Under the pieces are notes generated by a model. It ran no database searches and was not told the DNA's origin. It saw only the letters and a program-made list of their open reading frames with translations. Positions 6,596 through 8,577 of a stretch of DNA of 8,577 bases are shown piece after piece. Origin of the DNA: an uncultured Gammaproteobacteria bacterium. GTDB lineage: Bacteria > Pseudomonadota > Gammaproteobacteria > UBA9214. The position numbers were made by a program, and so were the translations under genes. Within the stretch, counting starts at the first letter, position 1, and each line of letters opens with the position of its first letter. Where the stretch lies: contig CAJQOV010000138.1 in the NCBI GenBank assembly GCA_905480065.1, positions 1 through 8,577 on the forward strand, written 5' to 3'.

Positions 6596-6601
6596 AAGGA
6601 G
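6596..6601 (+). promoter_or_regulatory. Ribosome binding site that fixes the GTG start at 6610
   Basis: AAGGAG is a near-perfect Shine-Dalgarno site eight bases before GTG 6610. No ATG lies in frame close by, and the GT2 motif begins only five residues into the product, so this site decides the start. Confidence 0.85.
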
Positions 6602-6609
6602 CCAGCCCA

Positions 6610-7551
6610 GTGTCACAATCGATCAGCATCGTCATACCTGCCTATAACGAGGGCAAGGGCATCGCGGACACCCTTGCCGAACTCAAGACCATGCTGTCCG
6701 AGAATGACATCGATGCGGAAATCATCATTGTTGACGACGGCTCCAGCGACAATACCGCGGAAATTGCGCTGCAATCCGGCGCCCGCGTGCTGCGCCATTT
6801 CAGCAACCGCGGTTACGGGGCCTCGTTGAAAACAGGTATCCCCGCTGCCACCAACCGGATCGTGGCGATGACCGATGCGGATGGCACCTACCCGTTCCGG
6901 TACATACCGGAAATGCTCAGGGAGCTGGAAAATTCGGACATGGTCGTCGGTGCGCGCACCGGTGCTAACGTGCACATCCCCTGGGTGCGCCGCCCCGCCA
7001 AGTGGTTGCTGAACAAGCTCGCCAACTATGTTTCCGGGCACAAGATTCCGGATATCAACAGTGGCCTGCGGGTGTTCCGCAAGGAAACGGCGATCCATTA
7101 CTTCCCGATCCTGCCGGACCAGTTCAGCTGGACCACTACCATCACGCTGGCGCTGCTGTGCGACAACTACGCGATCAGGTACATCCCGATCGATTACCGC
7201 GAGCGCGTCGGCAAGTCCAAGATCGTGCCGTGGGATGCCGCCTCGTTCACGGTCCTGATCCTGCGCATGGCCATCCTGTTCAGGCCATTGCGGGTATTTC
7301 TCCCGCTTGCCATCGTGAGTTTCACCTACGCCGTCGTAAAGATGGTGATCGACCTTGCCGTTATCGGTGACAGGAACATCTCGGCTTCGGCAATCATGAT
7401 GTACACCAGCGGCCTGACCATTCTCCTCATGGGCATGGTGGCGGATGCGCTGATTACCCGGCTGGGCAACATTACCCCGGCCGGCCCGGTCAGTGCGGTA
7501 ACACAGGAAAACCACGAAATCACGCTCGAAACACTGAAACGGGACGGGTAA
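6610..7551 (+). CDS. Polyprenyl-phosphate-sugar synthase-like GT2 glycosyltransferase (DPM1/GtrB type)
   Basis: The 313-residue product starts at GTG. IVIPAYNEG (7-15), IIVDDGSSDNT (39-49), the DxD motif D89-A-D91 in TDADGTYP, DINSGLRVF (148-156) and R198-E-R-V-G-K-S-K make a complete GT-A fold of the dolichyl-phosphate-mannose synthase group. Two hydrophobic segments (about 225-250 and 262-285) anchor the C-terminus, as in GtrB-like enzymes. The expected reaction is transfer of a sugar from a nucleotide donor to polyprenyl phosphate on the cytoplasmic side of the inner membrane; the sugar cannot be read from sequence. It ends in tandem stops TAA-TAA (7549-7554), and the methyltransferase gene begins 11 bases after the first stop. 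A sigma-54 promoter at 6509-6523 faces it. Its product could feed the GT-C protein encoded just upstream. Confidence 0.9.
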   Translation: MSQSISIVIPAYNEGKGIADTLAELKTMLSENDIDAEIIIVDDGSSDNTAEIALQSGARVLRHFSNRGYGASLKTGIPAATNRIVAMTDADGTYPFRYIPEMLRELENSDMVVGARTGANVHIPWVRRPAKWLLNKLANYVSGHKIPDINSGLRVFRKETAIHYFPILPDQFSWTTTITLALLCDNYAIRYIPIDYRERVGKSKIVPWDAASFTVLILRMAILFRPLRVFLPLAIVSFTYAVVKMVIDLAVIGDRNISASAIMMYTSGLTILLMGMVADALITRLGNITPAGPVSAVTQENHEITLETLKRDG

Positions 7552-7562
7552 TAAACACAGTC

Positions 7563-8147
7563 ATGGCAACGGAAATCATCCTGCTGAAAATTTATCTGCT
7601 AGCCGGCCTTGTGTTTCACAAGGTGCTGTGGGAGACCATGAAACGCCGGCACCATGGCAAGCAGCCCGCTGCCGCACCCCTGACACCGATGACGCGGCTG
7701 GTGAAGCTCGTCAAGCTGCTCATACTGGCCGCTATCATCATGCAGACCATAGTGCCGATGGACATCCTGCCGATCTCGACTGACCCTGCGGTACTCAGAC
7801 TGACCGGCCTGGCTTTCTTTACACTGGGACTGCTGACTGCGGTTGCCGCAAGAATCCAGCTCGGTTCGAACTGGTCCGACATCGAGGAAGGCAAGATCGC
7901 TGACCGGCATGCCGTGATTTCGAGTGGCATCTATCGCTACATCAGGCACCCGATCTATACCGGCGATCTGCTGCTGTTGCTCGGCCTGGAACTGTGCCTG
8001 AATTCCTGGCTGGTACTCGGACTGGTGTTGCTGGTTCCGGTGGTTGCCAGGCAAGCGATCAAGGAAGAGCAGAAGCTGGTCAATGCACTCCCTGACTACG
8101 CAGACTACATCCGGCGCACCAAGCGTTTCATGCCGTTCCTGGTGTGA
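7563..8147 (+). CDS. ICMT-family (isoprenylcysteine carboxyl methyltransferase-like) membrane methyltransferase
   Basis: The 194-residue product has about five hydrophobic segments (about 4-20, 48-66, 78-97, 134-150, 150-163). The C-terminal half carries the family signature: LGSNWS (100-105), SGIYRYIRHPIYTG (121-134) with R128-H129-P130, and E168-E169-Q170 followed by PDYADYIRRTKRFMPFLV. These residues bind S-adenosylmethionine in the ICMT/PEMT group. Eukaryotic ICMT methylates prenylated protein ends; bacterial relatives act on varied small or lipid substrates and most are uncharacterised. It starts 11 bases after the GT2 stop with no strong Shine-Dalgarno site, so it is probably co-transcribed and perhaps translationally coupled. 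A substrate related to isoprenoid lipid or glycan is inferred from the neighbour alone. Confidence 0.88.
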   Translation: MATEIILLKIYLLAGLVFHKVLWETMKRRHHGKQPAAAPLTPMTRLVKLVKLLILAAIIMQTIVPMDILPISTDPAVLRLTGLAFFTLGLLTAVAARIQLGSNWSDIEEGKIADRHAVISSGIYRYIRHPIYTGDLLLLLGLELCLNSWLVLGLVLLVPVVARQAIKEEQKLVNALPDYADYIRRTKRFMPFLV

Positions 8148-8308
8148 GTCTGCAGCAGCAACCGTATCGGGACCGGCAAGCAGGCCAGCGGCAGACACGC
8201 GGAATTCATGGCTGAATCCGGTCCGGGCACCAGGGCAACGGCTTCTCGTCTCCCGAGATCGCCAGGCTGAACACCGTGCAGGGACGACTGACAGGGACCA
8301 GTGCGATA

Positions 8309-8577
8309 ATGACAGATAAACGACCACTTGCTGCCCTGGGTACCTTCCTGCTGCTCAACCTGTGCATAGTCATTTTCCTGCGTGACACCATCCCCGCCAT
8401 CACCCACCTGTACCCGGACCCGGCTGTCTCCGGCGCATGGTTCGTTCCGCAACATTTCTGGCAGTTGTATTTGCTGACCCCGCTGGTCGTCACGGCATCG
8501 ATCATCACGCTACTGGCCCCGGGGCTGTTAATCGTCGTTGCCGGCAAATGGGCGGACAGTCCCGGCGAGCTGATGCT
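8309..8577 (+). CDS. Unidentified membrane protein, N-terminal fragment (cut by window edge)
   Basis: From ATG 8309 a frame of 89 codons runs open to the right edge. The start reads MTDKRPLAALGTFLLLNLCI: a positively charged N-terminus and a first helix at about 8-24. A short extracytoplasmic loop follows (RDTIPAITHLYPDPAVSGAW), then a longer hydrophobic stretch at about 53-79 containing LLAPGLL. This pattern is common at the start of large polytopic membrane proteins in polysaccharide loci, but I cannot assign a family from it. AGGGA at 8293-8297 is a weak ribosome binding site 11 bases away; a GTG at 8276 is also in frame. The gap from the methyltransferase gene is 161 bases, with no promoter or terminator that I can support. 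Confidence 0.65.
   Translation, partial: MTDKRPLAALGTFLLLNLCIVIFLRDTIPAITHLYPDPAVSGAWFVPQHFWQLYLLTPLVVTASIITLLAPGLLIVVAGKWADSPGELM

Noticed and set aside
6613..7515. Long minus-strand open frame of 300 codons opposite the GT2 gene
   Set aside because: The plus strand has every GT2 motif and a strong ribosome binding site; the antisense frame is a codon-bias shadow.

Overview
The window is a cell-surface glycan or glycosylation locus from a GC-rich bacterium. Codon use, Shine-Dalgarno sites and a textbook sigma-54 promoter point to a proteobacterium, probably a gammaproteobacterium; no marker gene is present to name it further. There are no RNA genes, mobile elements or CRISPR arrays that I can see.

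Layout. Positions 1-181 (minus) hold the N-terminal 60 residues of a GT2 glycosyltransferase that runs off the left edge. A 395-base non-coding stretch follows; it contains a 26-codon ORF with a strong ribosome binding site. A plus-strand pair comes next: a GT4 glycosyltransferase (577-1839) and, overlapping it by ATGA, an NAD-dependent nucleotide-sugar epimerase/dehydratase/decarboxylase (1836-2777). A large polytopic membrane protein of GT-C type (2793-4331, minus) converges on that pair with only 15 bases between stop codons. A 357-base AT-richer divergent region with a perfect 19-bp tandem duplication separates it from a second GT-C protein, of PMT/GT39-GT83 type (4689-6392, plus). The 217 bases after that carry an inverted repeat and a -24/-12 promoter. 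This promoter serves a polyprenyl-phosphate-sugar synthase-like GT2 (6610-7551, GTG start), which is followed by an ICMT-family membrane methyltransferase (7563-8147). An unidentified membrane protein (8309 onward) runs off the right edge.

How the genes may work together (inference). The epimerase makes a nucleotide sugar and the GT4 adds sugars on the cytoplasmic face. The two GT2 enzymes resemble enzymes that charge polyprenyl phosphate with a sugar. The two GT-C proteins have the architecture of enzymes that use such lipid-linked sugars on the periplasmic face. The least expected parts are the sigma-54 promoter and the GT2-ICMT pair it appears to drive.
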